A stretch of DNA of 38,121 nucleotides from a virus. Positions within the stretch are counted from its first letter, which is position 1, and every line of letters starts with the position of its first letter. The position numbers and the translations under genes are program-made. Below are positions 24,128 to 31,245 of this stretch, one piece after another. The DNA lies in the IMG/VR virus record IMGVR_UViG_3300034375_005761, positions 1 to 38,121 of that record, one strand, 5' to 3'. The notes under the pieces are model-generated. The model did no database searches, was not told the origin of the DNA, and saw only the letters and a list, made by a program, of their open reading frames with translations.

Positions 24128-24579
24128 AGCTGTCCATCGCCATCGATCCAGGCAAGAGTGGCGGGTACGCAATCGCTTGGGGAAGTTTGTCTAGAATTAA
24201 TCTACATAATCTCGGGGAGGACTTTGAATTTGTAGAACATTTGCAGGACTTAAAAGACCATCCCGATGTGGACCGCATAGAGGCGTTCGTAGAACTCGTT
24301 CCACCGTTTGCGGGTAAGATGATCCCAAGCTCATCATCGTTCAAATTAGGTAAATCAGCCGGCTACCTGGAAGGTGTCCTTCGGGCATTGGAGATACCTT
24401 ACACCCTTGTCCGCCCACAGGATTGGCAGAAGGGGCTGGGCGGGCTGAGTGGGCTGACATCGGGCAAACGGAAGAAGGTTCTAATGAACCATGCCAAGAG
24501 ACTTTACCCAAGCGTAAAAGGGCTAACGCTCAAAACAGCGGATGCCTTACTGATTCTACACGATTCTATTAATCACTAA
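24124..24579 (+). CDS. RuvC-like Holliday junction resolvase
   Basis: The 151-residue protein has an RNase H-like fold pattern of RuvC nucleases. Catalytic acids visible are Asp8 in AIDPGKSGGYAIA, Glu57 in AFVELVPP and Asp140 in LKTADALLIL. Between them is FKLGKSAGYLEGVLRALEIP and TLVRPQDWQK, the typical 'G...g~L.a~gip~~.v.P~~WK' stretch of phage RuvC. It cuts branched DNA from replication or recombination before packaging. I chose the ATG at 24124, which overlaps the upstream stop, not the in-frame ATG at 24088, because the protein then starts right at the first RNase H strand, as in the family. Confidence 0.85.
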   Translation: MKLSIAIDPGKSGGYAIAWGSLSRINLHNLGEDFEFVEHLQDLKDHPDVDRIEAFVELVPPFAGKMIPSSSSFKLGKSAGYLEGVLRALEIPYTLVRPQDWQKGLGGLSGLTSGKRKKVLMNHAKRLYPSVKGLTLKTADALLILHDSINH

Positions 24580-24618
24580 ACCGAGAGGCCGACTCGTTAA
24601 AACAGGCAACCTAAACAC

Positions 24619-25233
24619 ATGGCAATCCTACAACAATCAACAAGCGGAGAGGGACCTATTACAGGCTGGCCTCTTGAACCTGCCCGCCCTGGTCAATACT
24701 TGGCGGTCTGTCTCGATGTAAAAGACAGCTTTGGTATTCAACGCCCAAAGTATGAAGATCCTTCACAAATCGAAACCTTGGATGTCTGCCGGTTTCTTTT
24801 CGGGACACAGGATGGTCAAATTATCCAAACTGGAGAGATGAAAATCTCTGCCCACGAGAAGAGTAAACTCACAGCAGTCCTTACTTCATGGCTCGGCTCT
24901 GCACCGGGTGCTGGATTCGATACTGAATCTTTAAGAGGTAAGGGAGCAATGATCAATGTCGTTCAGAAGGTAAGTGGCAAAGGCCGTACCTACTCGGACA
25001 TCACATCGGTAACCCCTGTGATGGCAGGCATGGAAGCACAGGTTCCACAGCCCGCACAGTTCAATATACCTGGCGGTGCTTCCGCGCCTGCGCCACAGAC
25101 GACCACACAGGTAACCGTTGAACAGCCCCAAGCAGTTGCACCTGCTCCTGTTGCTCAACCTCAACCCGCTCCTGTAGCACAGCCTGCACAGGCACAAATG
25201 TTTTCCGCTCCATCGGCCCCAGCGCCGTTCTGA
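24619..25233 (+). CDS. Putative single-stranded DNA-binding protein (OB fold)
   Basis: The 204-residue protein has an N-terminal domain of about 130 residues with strand-like segments (PGQYLAVCLDVKDSFG, LDVCRFLFGTQDGQIIQTGE, GKGAMINVVQKVSGKGRTYS) that fit the OB-fold ssDNA-binding proteins of phages. The rest is a Pro/Ala/Gln-rich flexible tail ending SAPSAPAPF; SSB tails commonly end in a short conserved tip, here without the usual acidic residues. It would coat single-stranded DNA during replication. Location between the resolvase and the DnaA-like gene supports this. The leader lacks a Shine-Dalgarno site. Family assignment is moderate. Confidence 0.6.
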   Translation: MAILQQSTSGEGPITGWPLEPARPGQYLAVCLDVKDSFGIQRPKYEDPSQIETLDVCRFLFGTQDGQIIQTGEMKISAHEKSKLTAVLTSWLGSAPGAGFDTESLRGKGAMINVVQKVSGKGRTYSDITSVTPVMAGMEAQVPQPAQFNIPGGASAPAPQTTTQVTVEQPQAVAPAPVAQPQPAPVAQPAQAQMFSAPSAPAPF

Positions 25234-25259
25234 GGAGCGACTACCACATCCACATCATG

Positions 25260-25295
25260 GCGGGTGGCCGATTTTTTGTTTCATCGGTCACCCGC
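25260..25295. promoter_or_regulatory. Strong hairpin after the SSB-like gene
   Basis: GCGGGTGGCCGA (25260..25271) pairs with TCGGTCACCCGC (25284..25295) over 12 bp with one G-U and a 12-base, T-rich loop. There is no T-run after it, so it is not a classic terminator. It may stabilise the upstream mRNA end or attenuate transcription. Confidence 0.5.
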
Positions 25296-25319
25296 TTATA
25301 CCCCAAACAACTACTAATT

Positions 25320-25400
25320 ATGAAATATTTTTTTAACCCATCTATATTATTGATTATCGGACTTCTTGGAGTGGTCGCCGATATGTTTTTCCAGCTATGA
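25320..25400 (+). CDS. Very small membrane peptide (26 aa)
   Basis: The frame gives MKYFFNPSILLIIGLLGVVA followed by DMFFQL, a single hydrophobic helix. Its stop overlaps the start of the next gene (ATGA). An upstream in-frame ATG at 25257 would give 47 residues, but it lies on the hairpin stem. Real translation is possible because of the coupling overlap, but the frame is short. Confidence 0.35.
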   Translation: MKYFFNPSILLIIGLLGVVADMFFQL

Positions 25401-25696
25401 ACGAGCCTACTATTCCGAAAATTAAGAAGGCTGTGGCGGAGGGATTTCAGGTATCTGTTAAGGACCTTAACGGCCGCAGGCGTAAGCAACCAATCGCAGT
25501 AGCGAGGCAGACAGTTTACTACTATGTAAGAAAACTGCTTCGGATGCCATACATGGAGATGGAAGCCAAGTTGGATCGAGATCACACAAACTTCATATAT
25601 GCGGTCAAAGCTATTGAGGATCGTAGGGAGTATGATGTGCAGACTCGTGAAGTGATTGAAGGATTAGAAACCGAGTACCCCTGGCTAAAAGTATGA
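25397..25696 (+). CDS. DnaA domain IV-like DNA-binding protein
   Basis: The 99-residue protein matches the C-terminal DNA-binding domain of DnaA. Visible are FQVSVKDLNGRRRKQPIAVA, RQTVYYYVRKLLRMPYMEME and DRDHTNFIYAVKAIEDR; these correspond to the basic loop, the HTH and the DnaA signature (g.rDHsTv..A...i). The AAA+ domain is missing, so it can bind DNA but cannot itself melt an origin. It may mark the phage origin, borrow host DnaA functions or act as a regulator. It precedes the nuclease and polymerase genes. The start overlaps the previous peptide and the stop overlaps the next. Confidence 0.75.
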   Translation: MNEPTIPKIKKAVAEGFQVSVKDLNGRRRKQPIAVARQTVYYYVRKLLRMPYMEMEAKLDRDHTNFIYAVKAIEDRREYDVQTREVIEGLETEYPWLKV

Positions 25697-25779
25697 AATA
25701 TTTAAAGCGAGCCTTTCATTTTGCATGGTTTCTATGCGTAGTAATTAAGGAGGGAATCAATGGCTATTTTAAGCGCTAA
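25693..25779 (+). CDS. Tiny hydrophobic peptide (28 aa)
   Basis: ATG overlaps the DnaA-like gene stop. The product is MKYLKRAFHFAWFLCVVIKE followed by GINGYFKR, with one short hydrophobic stretch. It overlaps the start of the next gene and contains that gene's ribosome site (AAGGAGGG), so it might be only a translational coupling leader. It begins MKY like the 26-residue peptide before the DnaA-like gene. Confidence 0.3.
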   Translation: MKYLKRAFHFAWFLCVVIKEGINGYFKR

Positions 25780-26569
25780 ACCAAAGCGGGGTAGTGGTGG
25801 CCATTGGTACACCGCTACAGGAGAACCTCGCCACACCATGCCCTTGGCAAAAGGTGACGGGGAAAGAAATACTACCTTGAGGGATGCCAAGAAGCACAAG
25901 CTCTTTCCCAGCGTCACCGGTATACTTGGATTGTTTGCCAAGCCTGGGCTTGATCGCTGGAAACAGGATCAGCTTTTACGGATAGCTTACGACAACCCTC
26001 GTAAAATGGACGAAACTTTTGAACGATTTGCAGATAGGTGCTTGATTGAGCATGAGAAGCCTGTGGAAGAGGCGGCTGACTTTGGTACGAGAATACACGA
26101 TGCAATCGAGAAGTATTTTGAGGGCTTTCCTGTGGATGATGATCTGCTTGAGTATGTACAGCCTGCATTCGATTGGAAGCAGGAGAATCAATTACGATTC
26201 ATTGAGCGGGAGAAGATGATGGTCAATCTTGAGCATGGATTTGCGGGAACTGTGGATATCGTAGGAAAGGGACCCGAGGGGCAGAACTTCATAGTCGATT
26301 GGAAGACAAGGAAGACGAAGAAGGGGGTCAAGGTAACAAGTTACGATTTTCAGATTCATCAGATTGCGGCCTATGGGGCTACCTACTTTGGCGAGGATCG
26401 GATGATGAGCGAGGGAATCTACGGAGCAAATTGCTACCTGTCCTCAACGGAACCAGGTCGCTTTGAAGTTATCAGCTACAGCCCCGATGAACTTCGGGAC
26501 GCATGGAAAGTATTTAAGGGAGTGTGTGAGATATGGCGGAGCCTGAAGAACTACGATCCGAGGGGATAA
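25760..26569 (+). CDS. RecB/Cas4-like PD-(D/E)xK exonuclease
   Basis: The 269-residue protein has all elements of the RecB-type nuclease group in order: FGTRIHDAIEKYF with His113, then EKMMVNLEHGFAGTVDIVG with Asp166, FIVDWKTRKT with Asp180 and Lys182, and the downstream Gln/Tyr motif FQIHQIAAYGATYF. These enzymes degrade DNA ends with two metal ions. Length is normal for single-domain phage members. In phages they produce single-stranded ends for recombination or recycle host DNA. A strong AAGGAGGG lies 6 bases before the ATG, the best ribosome site of the early region. It lies just upstream of the methyltransferase. Confidence 0.85.
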   Translation: MAILSAKPKRGSGGHWYTATGEPRHTMPLAKGDGERNTTLRDAKKHKLFPSVTGILGLFAKPGLDRWKQDQLLRIAYDNPRKMDETFERFADRCLIEHEKPVEEAADFGTRIHDAIEKYFEGFPVDDDLLEYVQPAFDWKQENQLRFIEREKMMVNLEHGFAGTVDIVGKGPEGQNFIVDWKTRKTKKGVKVTSYDFQIHQIAAYGATYFGEDRMMSEGIYGANCYLSSTEPGRFEVISYSPDELRDAWKVFKGVCEIWRSLKNYDPRG

Positions 26570-26814
26570 ATAACACACAGGGTCCACGGAATTGGCGGGA
26601 TGAAACCTTTTTCAAAAAAAGGAAAGTAGTCAATCCAATGCTGACTTATCAGGAGGCCAACGATGGATGGTATCGGGCATTTAATAAATGCCAGTTGGCT
26701 TATGATTTGAAGGGCAGGAAGTACAGAACGGATATCCCGAGGGTACTGCCCAACCCCGATGATTTGGACATAAGGCGGAAAAAAGGAGGCAGAGAAGATG
26801 GCGAAGTTTATTAG
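26533..26814 (+). CDS. Hypothetical protein (93 aa)
   Basis: Not recognised. The protein is charged, with GPRNWRDETFFKKRKVVNPM, LTYQEANDGWYRAFNKCQLA and the tail RRKKGGREDGEVY. It overlaps the nuclease by 37 bases and the methyltransferase by 17 bases in other frames. The end of its coding part carries the AAGGAGG ribosome site of the methyltransferase. Its role may be to help either neighbour, but there is no motif to say so. Confidence 0.5.
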   Translation: MAEPEELRSEGINNTQGPRNWRDETFFKKRKVVNPMLTYQEANDGWYRAFNKCQLAYDLKGRKYRTDIPRVLPNPDDLDIRRKKGGREDGEVY

Positions 26815-28375
26815 CTTATTTGCTGGGGTTGGTGGATTTGACCTCGGTATGGAACAGGCGGGGCATGAATGCGTTGCCCAAGTGGAATGGGATAAGAATG
26901 CGGCGGGTGTATTAAAGCACAGATGGCCGAATGTTCCCCTGTTCTGCGATGTATCAAAAGTAACAGCGGATGATCTGCCCGATGCGGATTTTATAACATA
27001 CGGATTTCCATGCCAGGACTTGAGCGTGGCCGGTAAAAGAGAGGGATTAGATGGAAAACGATCAGGATTATTCTATGAAGCAACTAGACTTATTCGGGAA
27101 CTGCGAACCCGAGGATGCAGGCTACGCTTTGCGGTGGCAGAAAATGTCGGTGGATTGTTCTCCGCAGATGATGGTGTCGCACTTGCAAGGTGCATCCGAG
27201 AGCTACTCGACAGCGGGGCTTGTGAAACAGGATGGCGCTTGGTCGACAGCCAGTATTTCGGTGTGGCCCAAAGACGGAAGCGCGTGTTCATTGTCTCAGA
27301 TTTTGGAGGCGAATCCTGCGATGAAATACTCGCTATCACCGAAAGCCTGCCAGGGTATCCTGCGCCGAGCCGAAAAGCGGGGAAAGGAACTGCCGGAGAT
27401 GCTGGAGCGGGCTTTACAGCGAGTAGCTTCGGAGGGTACGAGCAAGGATGCGGAACCCTGCGAAGCCAAGGCGGAGATTTAGGCGGAGGGAGTGAGACGC
27501 TTGCGGTAAATGCCGCATTCAGCGATGGAAGCCAAACAAGCTCAAGCCTGACCACCCGATGCCATGATCAGTTCATGCCCGACAAGGGCAACTTCTGTGC
27601 GGTGATACAGGCTCAATCCACAGGAAGTGATCCTGACCTAATGGCCACGCTATGTGCGAAGGATAATGATAAGATTGGATCGAACCAATGGGTGAAGGAG
27701 GGGAAGGCGATTATTGAAGGCGTAGATTGGTACAACAATGCAGTTACGGGTGATATAAATCATACCCTTAAAATAGGTGGAGATGTACCTGGTGTAATCG
27801 AGCAAAAAGAAACCTACTGCCTTCAAGGTGGTGGAGAGACTTCGCAGAGTTCGCAAGGTAGCGGAGTAAATAAGGATGTAGCTTTTACCCTTAATGGGTT
27901 GGATAAGCATGGGGTAGCTTACGAGCAAGAAGGTATCGCATTTGAGCCTCGAAGTGCAGACGGCGAACCTAGAATAACAGGTGATATTAAAGAGGTTGTC
28001 AGCCCTACCTTAAACTGCATGGGCGGAGGGCAGCGTGAACCTTCAGTCGTCTCATGGAACGGAGACACAACCCCCAAGGCTTCCGAGGATGTATCGGTAA
28101 CTCTGCGTAGCCAGCAAGGCGGGGAAGGCGTGGGGGTGGCTCATGCTTTAACCGTCCGCCGACTCACTCCAATCGAATGCGAACGACTACAGGGATTCCC
28201 CGATAATTGGACATCGGAAAAGATGGAACTGATCCTTGAGGGGAACGAGTGGAAGGCTACCGGCAAGGTGGTCAAACAGGCAGATGGTCCACGCTATAAG
28301 GCGATGGGCAATGCCGTCACCGTCAATGTGGCTGAGTGGATAGGGAAACAGATTGGGAAGGTTTTAAACAAATGA
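26798..28375 (+). CDS. DNA (cytosine-5) methyltransferase
   Basis: This 525-residue enzyme transfers a methyl group from S-adenosylmethionine to C5 of cytosine, probably protecting phage DNA from host nucleases. Motif I is FAGVGGFDLGMEQAG, motif IV is GFPCQDLSVAG with catalytic Cys72, motif VI is AENVGG (115-119) and motif VIII is QRRKRV (158-163). Motifs IX and X appear as RLTPIECERLQGFPDNW and YKAMGNAVTVNVAEWIG near the C-terminus. Between VIII and IX is a very long target-recognition region of about 275 residues. AAGGAGG precedes the ATG by 8 bases. A second gene is nested in the plus-one frame over residues 85-229. No paired restriction enzyme is seen. Confidence 0.95.
   Translation: MAKFISLFAGVGGFDLGMEQAGHECVAQVEWDKNAAGVLKHRWPNVPLFCDVSKVTADDLPDADFITYGFPCQDLSVAGKREGLDGKRSGLFYEATRLIRELRTRGCRLRFAVAENVGGLFSADDGVALARCIRELLDSGACETGWRLVDSQYFGVAQRRKRVFIVSDFGGESCDEILAITESLPGYPAPSRKAGKGTAGDAGAGFTASSFGGYEQGCGTLRSQGGDLGGGSETLAVNAAFSDGSQTSSSLTTRCHDQFMPDKGNFCAVIQAQSTGSDPDLMATLCAKDNDKIGSNQWVKEGKAIIEGVDWYNNAVTGDINHTLKIGGDVPGVIEQKETYCLQGGGETSQSSQGSGVNKDVAFTLNGLDKHGVAYEQEGIAFEPRSADGEPRITGDIKEVVSPTLNCMGGGQREPSVVSWNGDTTPKASEDVSVTLRSQQGGEGVGVAHALTVRRLTPIECERLQGFPDNWTSEKMELILEGNEWKATGKVVKQADGPRYKAMGNAVTVNVAEWIGKQIGKVLNK
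27051..27482 (+). CDS. Nested plus-one-frame protein inside the methyltransferase gene (143 aa)
   Basis: The frame is fully inside the methyltransferase gene. It encodes YSTAGLVKQDGAWSTASISV, WPKDGSACSLSQILE and YSLSPKACQGILRRAEKRGK. The pattern 'W..D...CSLS.iLe......yfLSpKAc.GILRRAekRGkeLP..L..AL' is, from memory, that of a widespread phage protein of unknown role that is often found with cytosine methyltransferases. AGAGGG lies 5 bases before its ATG. In the other frame the same DNA holds motif VIII and a conserved ESLPGYPAPSRKAGKG stretch, so both proteins are constrained. The role is unknown; regulation or partnership with the methyltransferase is conceivable. Confidence 0.7.
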   Translation: MENDQDYSMKQLDLFGNCEPEDAGYALRWQKMSVDCSPQMMVSHLQGASESYSTAGLVKQDGAWSTASISVWPKDGSACSLSQILEANPAMKYSLSPKACQGILRRAEKRGKELPEMLERALQRVASEGTSKDAEPCEAKAEI

Positions 28376-28482
28376 ACAACTTTAAGAGCTACTTTCCGAT
28401 GGGCGGTAATACCGCGTCAGGAAAACAGAGACAGGACACCTCGGCGACACTCGGTCGGGAGAGTGGCTCTTTTCTTTTTTAA
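28372..28482 (+). CDS. Possible small protein (36 aa)
   Basis: ATG overlaps the methyltransferase stop (ATGA). The product starts MNNFKSYFPMGGNTASGKQR and ends GRESGSFLF. No other frame covers this stretch. Its 3' end is T-rich after a short AGAG/CTCT stem, so the stretch could partly act as a weak terminator instead. Not recognised. Confidence 0.35.
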   Translation: MNNFKSYFPMGGNTASGKQRQDTSATLGRESGSFLF

Positions 28483-28485
28483 CAT

Positions 28486-28707
28486 ATGAAAAAAATAACA
28501 GAATATAAAATGGGATTGGGATTACCCCGTGGATCAAAGGTAATCGTAAAGGCGGGAAATAGGCAGGCAGATATCAGATTGGTCGAGCTTGAGGATGGTG
28601 GACATAATTGGCGTTTGCAGATCGATAGGGATCTCCCCGAAACAGAATATCCAACCCTCGAAAATGCAATCCTATCGGCAGAAACTTTATTTCGGGAAGT
28701 GGTATGA
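28486..28707 (+). CDS. Hypothetical protein (73 aa)
   Basis: Not recognised. The product is a small beta/alpha protein, MKKITEYKMGLGLPRGSKVI followed by VKAGNRQADIRLVELEDGGH and a C-terminal helix NAILSAETLFREVV. It lies between the methyltransferase and the polymerase and overlaps the polymerase start (ATGA), suggesting coupled translation. No Shine-Dalgarno site is seen before it. Confidence 0.55.
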   Translation: MKKITEYKMGLGLPRGSKVIVKAGNRQADIRLVELEDGGHNWRLQIDRDLPETEYPTLENAILSAETLFREVV

Positions 28708-30287
28708 TTGTAGCATTCGACCTCGAAACCTACTGGACGAAGAAATACTCGGTGACCACTATCGGTCTCGACCGGTATGTGAAGCACCCCGACTTCAAGG
28801 TCACCCTGGTATCCATCGTAGCAGAGGATGGATTTGAATGGGTAGGCAAGCCACAGGATATGCCGGCAGACCGCCTAAACGGTCATACCCTAATCTCCCA
28901 CAATGCCGAGTTTGATTCGGTCTGTGCGAGGGCGGCCATAACCAAGGGACAGATGCCCCAGTTTATGCCTGCGGATTGGATATGTACGGCAGACATGGCA
29001 TCGTATCACCAGCTACCCCGACCACTCTCCTCGGTATATAAAGAACTATTTGATGAGGAATTATCGAAGGATGCCCGTGAACAGATGGCGGGATTATCCG
29101 TTGAAGATATTCAGGCGAACTCTAATTTTATCAATTACGCTTTAGAAGATAGTCGAGCCTGTCTCCGTGTATATCGGAAACTCGATGTCGGATTTTCAAG
29201 GAAAGAAAGAACACTTTCTGCCATCACTCGCCGAATCGCAAACAGGGGATTACCGATAGATGGTCCACTGTGCCAGCAGTTCATCGAGAAGATGGAAAAG
29301 GTATTAAATGATACCCCCCGCCAAACAACTCTATGGAGACAGGCAAACCTCGCCCATACCACTTTAGAGAAATTAATCATGGGTCAGCGGATGGACCGCC
29401 GAGTGCCTACCCGACTGAAATATTGTGGCGCTCCCCATACCAAAAGATGGAGCGGTGCTGGCCTGATAAACTTCCAGGCTATTCCTAACGATAAGGTGGA
29501 AGGGATATCGGTAAGAGAGTGTCTGAAGACACCGGCTGGGCGGGTACTCGTATCGGCAGACTTGTCGCAGATTGAACCGCGCGTAATTGCGTACCTCGTA
29601 GGCGATGCAGACTTTCTCGGCCTAGTCCGTGGAGGGATTGATATATACGAAGCACATGGCCGAGCGTCCAAGCTGTACAATGAGGATGAACCAATGGCCG
29701 AGCTTGCCCCTGAGATGAGAAAGCTTTGCAAGGCTAGACTGCTCGGGCTGGGCTATGGATGTGGAGCAGGTAAGTTTTTGGAAGTAGCCAAAAGCTACGG
29801 GGTATCGATGACAGAATCAGAGGCACAAAAGCAGGTGCTTCTATACCGCGCACAGAACCCCGATGTCATGCTCTCTTGGTCCAAAATGGAAGACCAATTC
29901 CGTGAGTGGATGAAAGATACTCCCGAGTGTATTACATTTACCACATTGTATGACAGCCCAGTCAGCTACTTCAATGCCCATGAGAAGGACGGGGATCTTT
30001 ACGCCTCAACCGTTCGGGGATATGAGCCGGTAAAAATCTATGGGGCTAGGCTGTTTCAAAACATGGTACAGGCAACCGCCAGGCAGATATTTGCAGACGC
30101 GCTTGTGCGCATCGAAGATGCGGGTCTGCCGATCTGCCTCCATGTCCATGACTCTGTAACCGTGGAAGTGGCAGAGAATGAAGGGCAGGCGGCACTCGAT
30201 TTACTTATTCAACTACTAACGAAAGAACCCGATGTCATGCCTGGGCTTCCCTTGGCCGCAGAGGGGGAAATTAAAACACACTACTGA
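28704..30287 (+). CDS. polA: Family A DNA polymerase with 3'-5' exonuclease domain
   Basis: The 527-residue enzyme replicates the phage genome. Exonuclease motifs are AFDLET (Asp6, Glu8), SHNAEFD (Asp71) and YALED (Tyr145, Asp149; DEDDy type). Polymerase motif A is SADLSQIEPR with Asp286, motif B is RKLCKARLLGLGYG (339-352), and motif C is HVHDSVTVEV with Asp483. Compared with E. coli Pol I, the position equal to Phe762 is Leu347, and the Glu normally after the motif C Asp is Ser484. There is no 5'-3' nuclease domain, and the polymerase is compact. Leu at this site is a known viral variant tied to slower or temperate replication. It begins by overlapping the previous stop. Confidence 0.9.
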   Translation: MIVAFDLETYWTKKYSVTTIGLDRYVKHPDFKVTLVSIVAEDGFEWVGKPQDMPADRLNGHTLISHNAEFDSVCARAAITKGQMPQFMPADWICTADMASYHQLPRPLSSVYKELFDEELSKDAREQMAGLSVEDIQANSNFINYALEDSRACLRVYRKLDVGFSRKERTLSAITRRIANRGLPIDGPLCQQFIEKMEKVLNDTPRQTTLWRQANLAHTTLEKLIMGQRMDRRVPTRLKYCGAPHTKRWSGAGLINFQAIPNDKVEGISVRECLKTPAGRVLVSADLSQIEPRVIAYLVGDADFLGLVRGGIDIYEAHGRASKLYNEDEPMAELAPEMRKLCKARLLGLGYGCGAGKFLEVAKSYGVSMTESEAQKQVLLYRAQNPDVMLSWSKMEDQFREWMKDTPECITFTTLYDSPVSYFNAHEKDGDLYASTVRGYEPVKIYGARLFQNMVQATARQIFADALVRIEDAGLPICLHVHDSVTVEVAENEGQAALDLLIQLLTKEPDVMPGLPLAAEGEIKTHY

Positions 30288-30289
30288 TT

Positions 30290-31126
30290 ATGAAGTTCTT
30301 AAAAAACTTAGATTACACAGAGGTTCAGGATAATAACTGGAAGTTTTATGCCAGTTATATTTTTAATCCTTCAAATTATGATGACCCAACTCAGGCAAGA
30401 CTTTCAATAGTTTCATTTATATCGAAGCGTTACCATGTGCAATATGGTGAGCAAATTGTAGTCGATAAGAAAGTATCAGACGATTTAGCACAAACCGATT
30501 TAGAGGGTATCACATTTGAAGACTTACCAATACTTAATGAGTCCTTGGAATTTTATTTTGAAGATCCGGAATTAGGAACCTTTTTACTGAATACTGCTGA
30601 ACCTAAGAGTTTTTCAAAATCCGTTGGACTTGATTACAAACAAGAACCAAGTAACGAGAAAAAGTGTGCATTTAGTTATGAAACTAAAGATGCTCCGCAA
30701 ACTCTTATTGTAAGAGGTACAGGTAATGTAACTAAAGAAGCCTTATTGGATGCTGATAGTAATTTTGACTATGCTTACGATATGTTATTCCTCTGCTTCA
30801 AGGTTTTAATTTATGCCTCAATACCTAAGTTAAAGCCCAAAAGCATCAGTAAAAAAGAATTAAGGTTTGGTGGTAAACCAAAGGTAAAAGGCAGACCACA
30901 TTTGCCGATTAAACGAGTGGTTTATTTACCTCGTGAGCAGATCATTGACGGGCAAGGCATGACCGAAAGAACCGGCAAAAAGTATAACTTCTATGGCCGG
31001 CGTGGATTTATGAGAACATATAGGCATGAACGATATACGAAGATGCGAGGTAAGATACAATATATGCCTCCTATTCCACCGAAGGATGAGAAACCTAAAA
31101 CAACTTACAAGGTAGTATGCGCATGA
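30290..31126 (+). CDS. Unknown protein (278 aa), A/T-rich
   Basis: Not firmly recognised. The N-terminal two-thirds are mixed alpha/beta with acidic stretches (DDLAQTDLEGITFEDLPILN). The C-terminal part is basic and aromatic: HLPIKRVVYLPREQII, RRGFMRTYRHERYTKMRGKI and QYMPPIPPKDEKPKT. This end, with 'F.R..RHERY...rGK......P', is reminiscent, from memory, of the C-terminal domain found in AcrVA2-like and other phage proteins; that link is weak. Base use is clearly more A/T-rich than in the flanking polymerase and kinase genes, suggesting separate acquisition. The start follows the polymerase stop by 2 bases; its stop overlaps the next gene. Confidence 0.55.
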   Translation: MKFLKNLDYTEVQDNNWKFYASYIFNPSNYDDPTQARLSIVSFISKRYHVQYGEQIVVDKKVSDDLAQTDLEGITFEDLPILNESLEFYFEDPELGTFLLNTAEPKSFSKSVGLDYKQEPSNEKKCAFSYETKDAPQTLIVRGTGNVTKEALLDADSNFDYAYDMLFLCFKVLIYASIPKLKPKSISKKELRFGGKPKVKGRPHLPIKRVVYLPREQIIDGQGMTERTGKKYNFYGRRGFMRTYRHERYTKMRGKIQYMPPIPPKDEKPKTTYKVVCA

Positions 31127-31245
31127 AAAAACTGGTGGAATGGTTGGCGTATACGGGGTTCTTGCTCCTGGCAATAGGTGCATGGCTGTGGATAGTAACC
31201 GCATTTTTCTGTGCGATTATGGGAGGGTCGGGCATAATAGAATGA
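31123..31245 (+). CDS. Small membrane protein (40 aa)
   Basis: ATG overlaps the preceding stop, and its TGA overlaps the kinase start (both ATGA). The product has a short N-terminus, MKKLVEWLAY, and one long hydrophobic helix, TGFLLLAIGAWLWIVTAFFC, with a small Gly/Ser end. It is likely an inner-membrane protein. Position in the replication cluster does not explain its role. Confidence 0.5.
   Translation: MKKLVEWLAYTGFLLLAIGAWLWIVTAFFCAIMGGSGIIE

Noticed and set aside
27073-27555. Minus-strand 160-codon frame in the methyltransferase gene
   Set aside because: It is Ser/Pro/Arg-rich shadow sequence without a ribosome site; only the plus-one sense frame has a recognisable pattern.
31140-31241. 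Longer N-terminus for the dNMP kinase
   Set aside because: It would run through the small membrane-protein gene, and the P-loop sits at its normal distance from the ATG at 31242.
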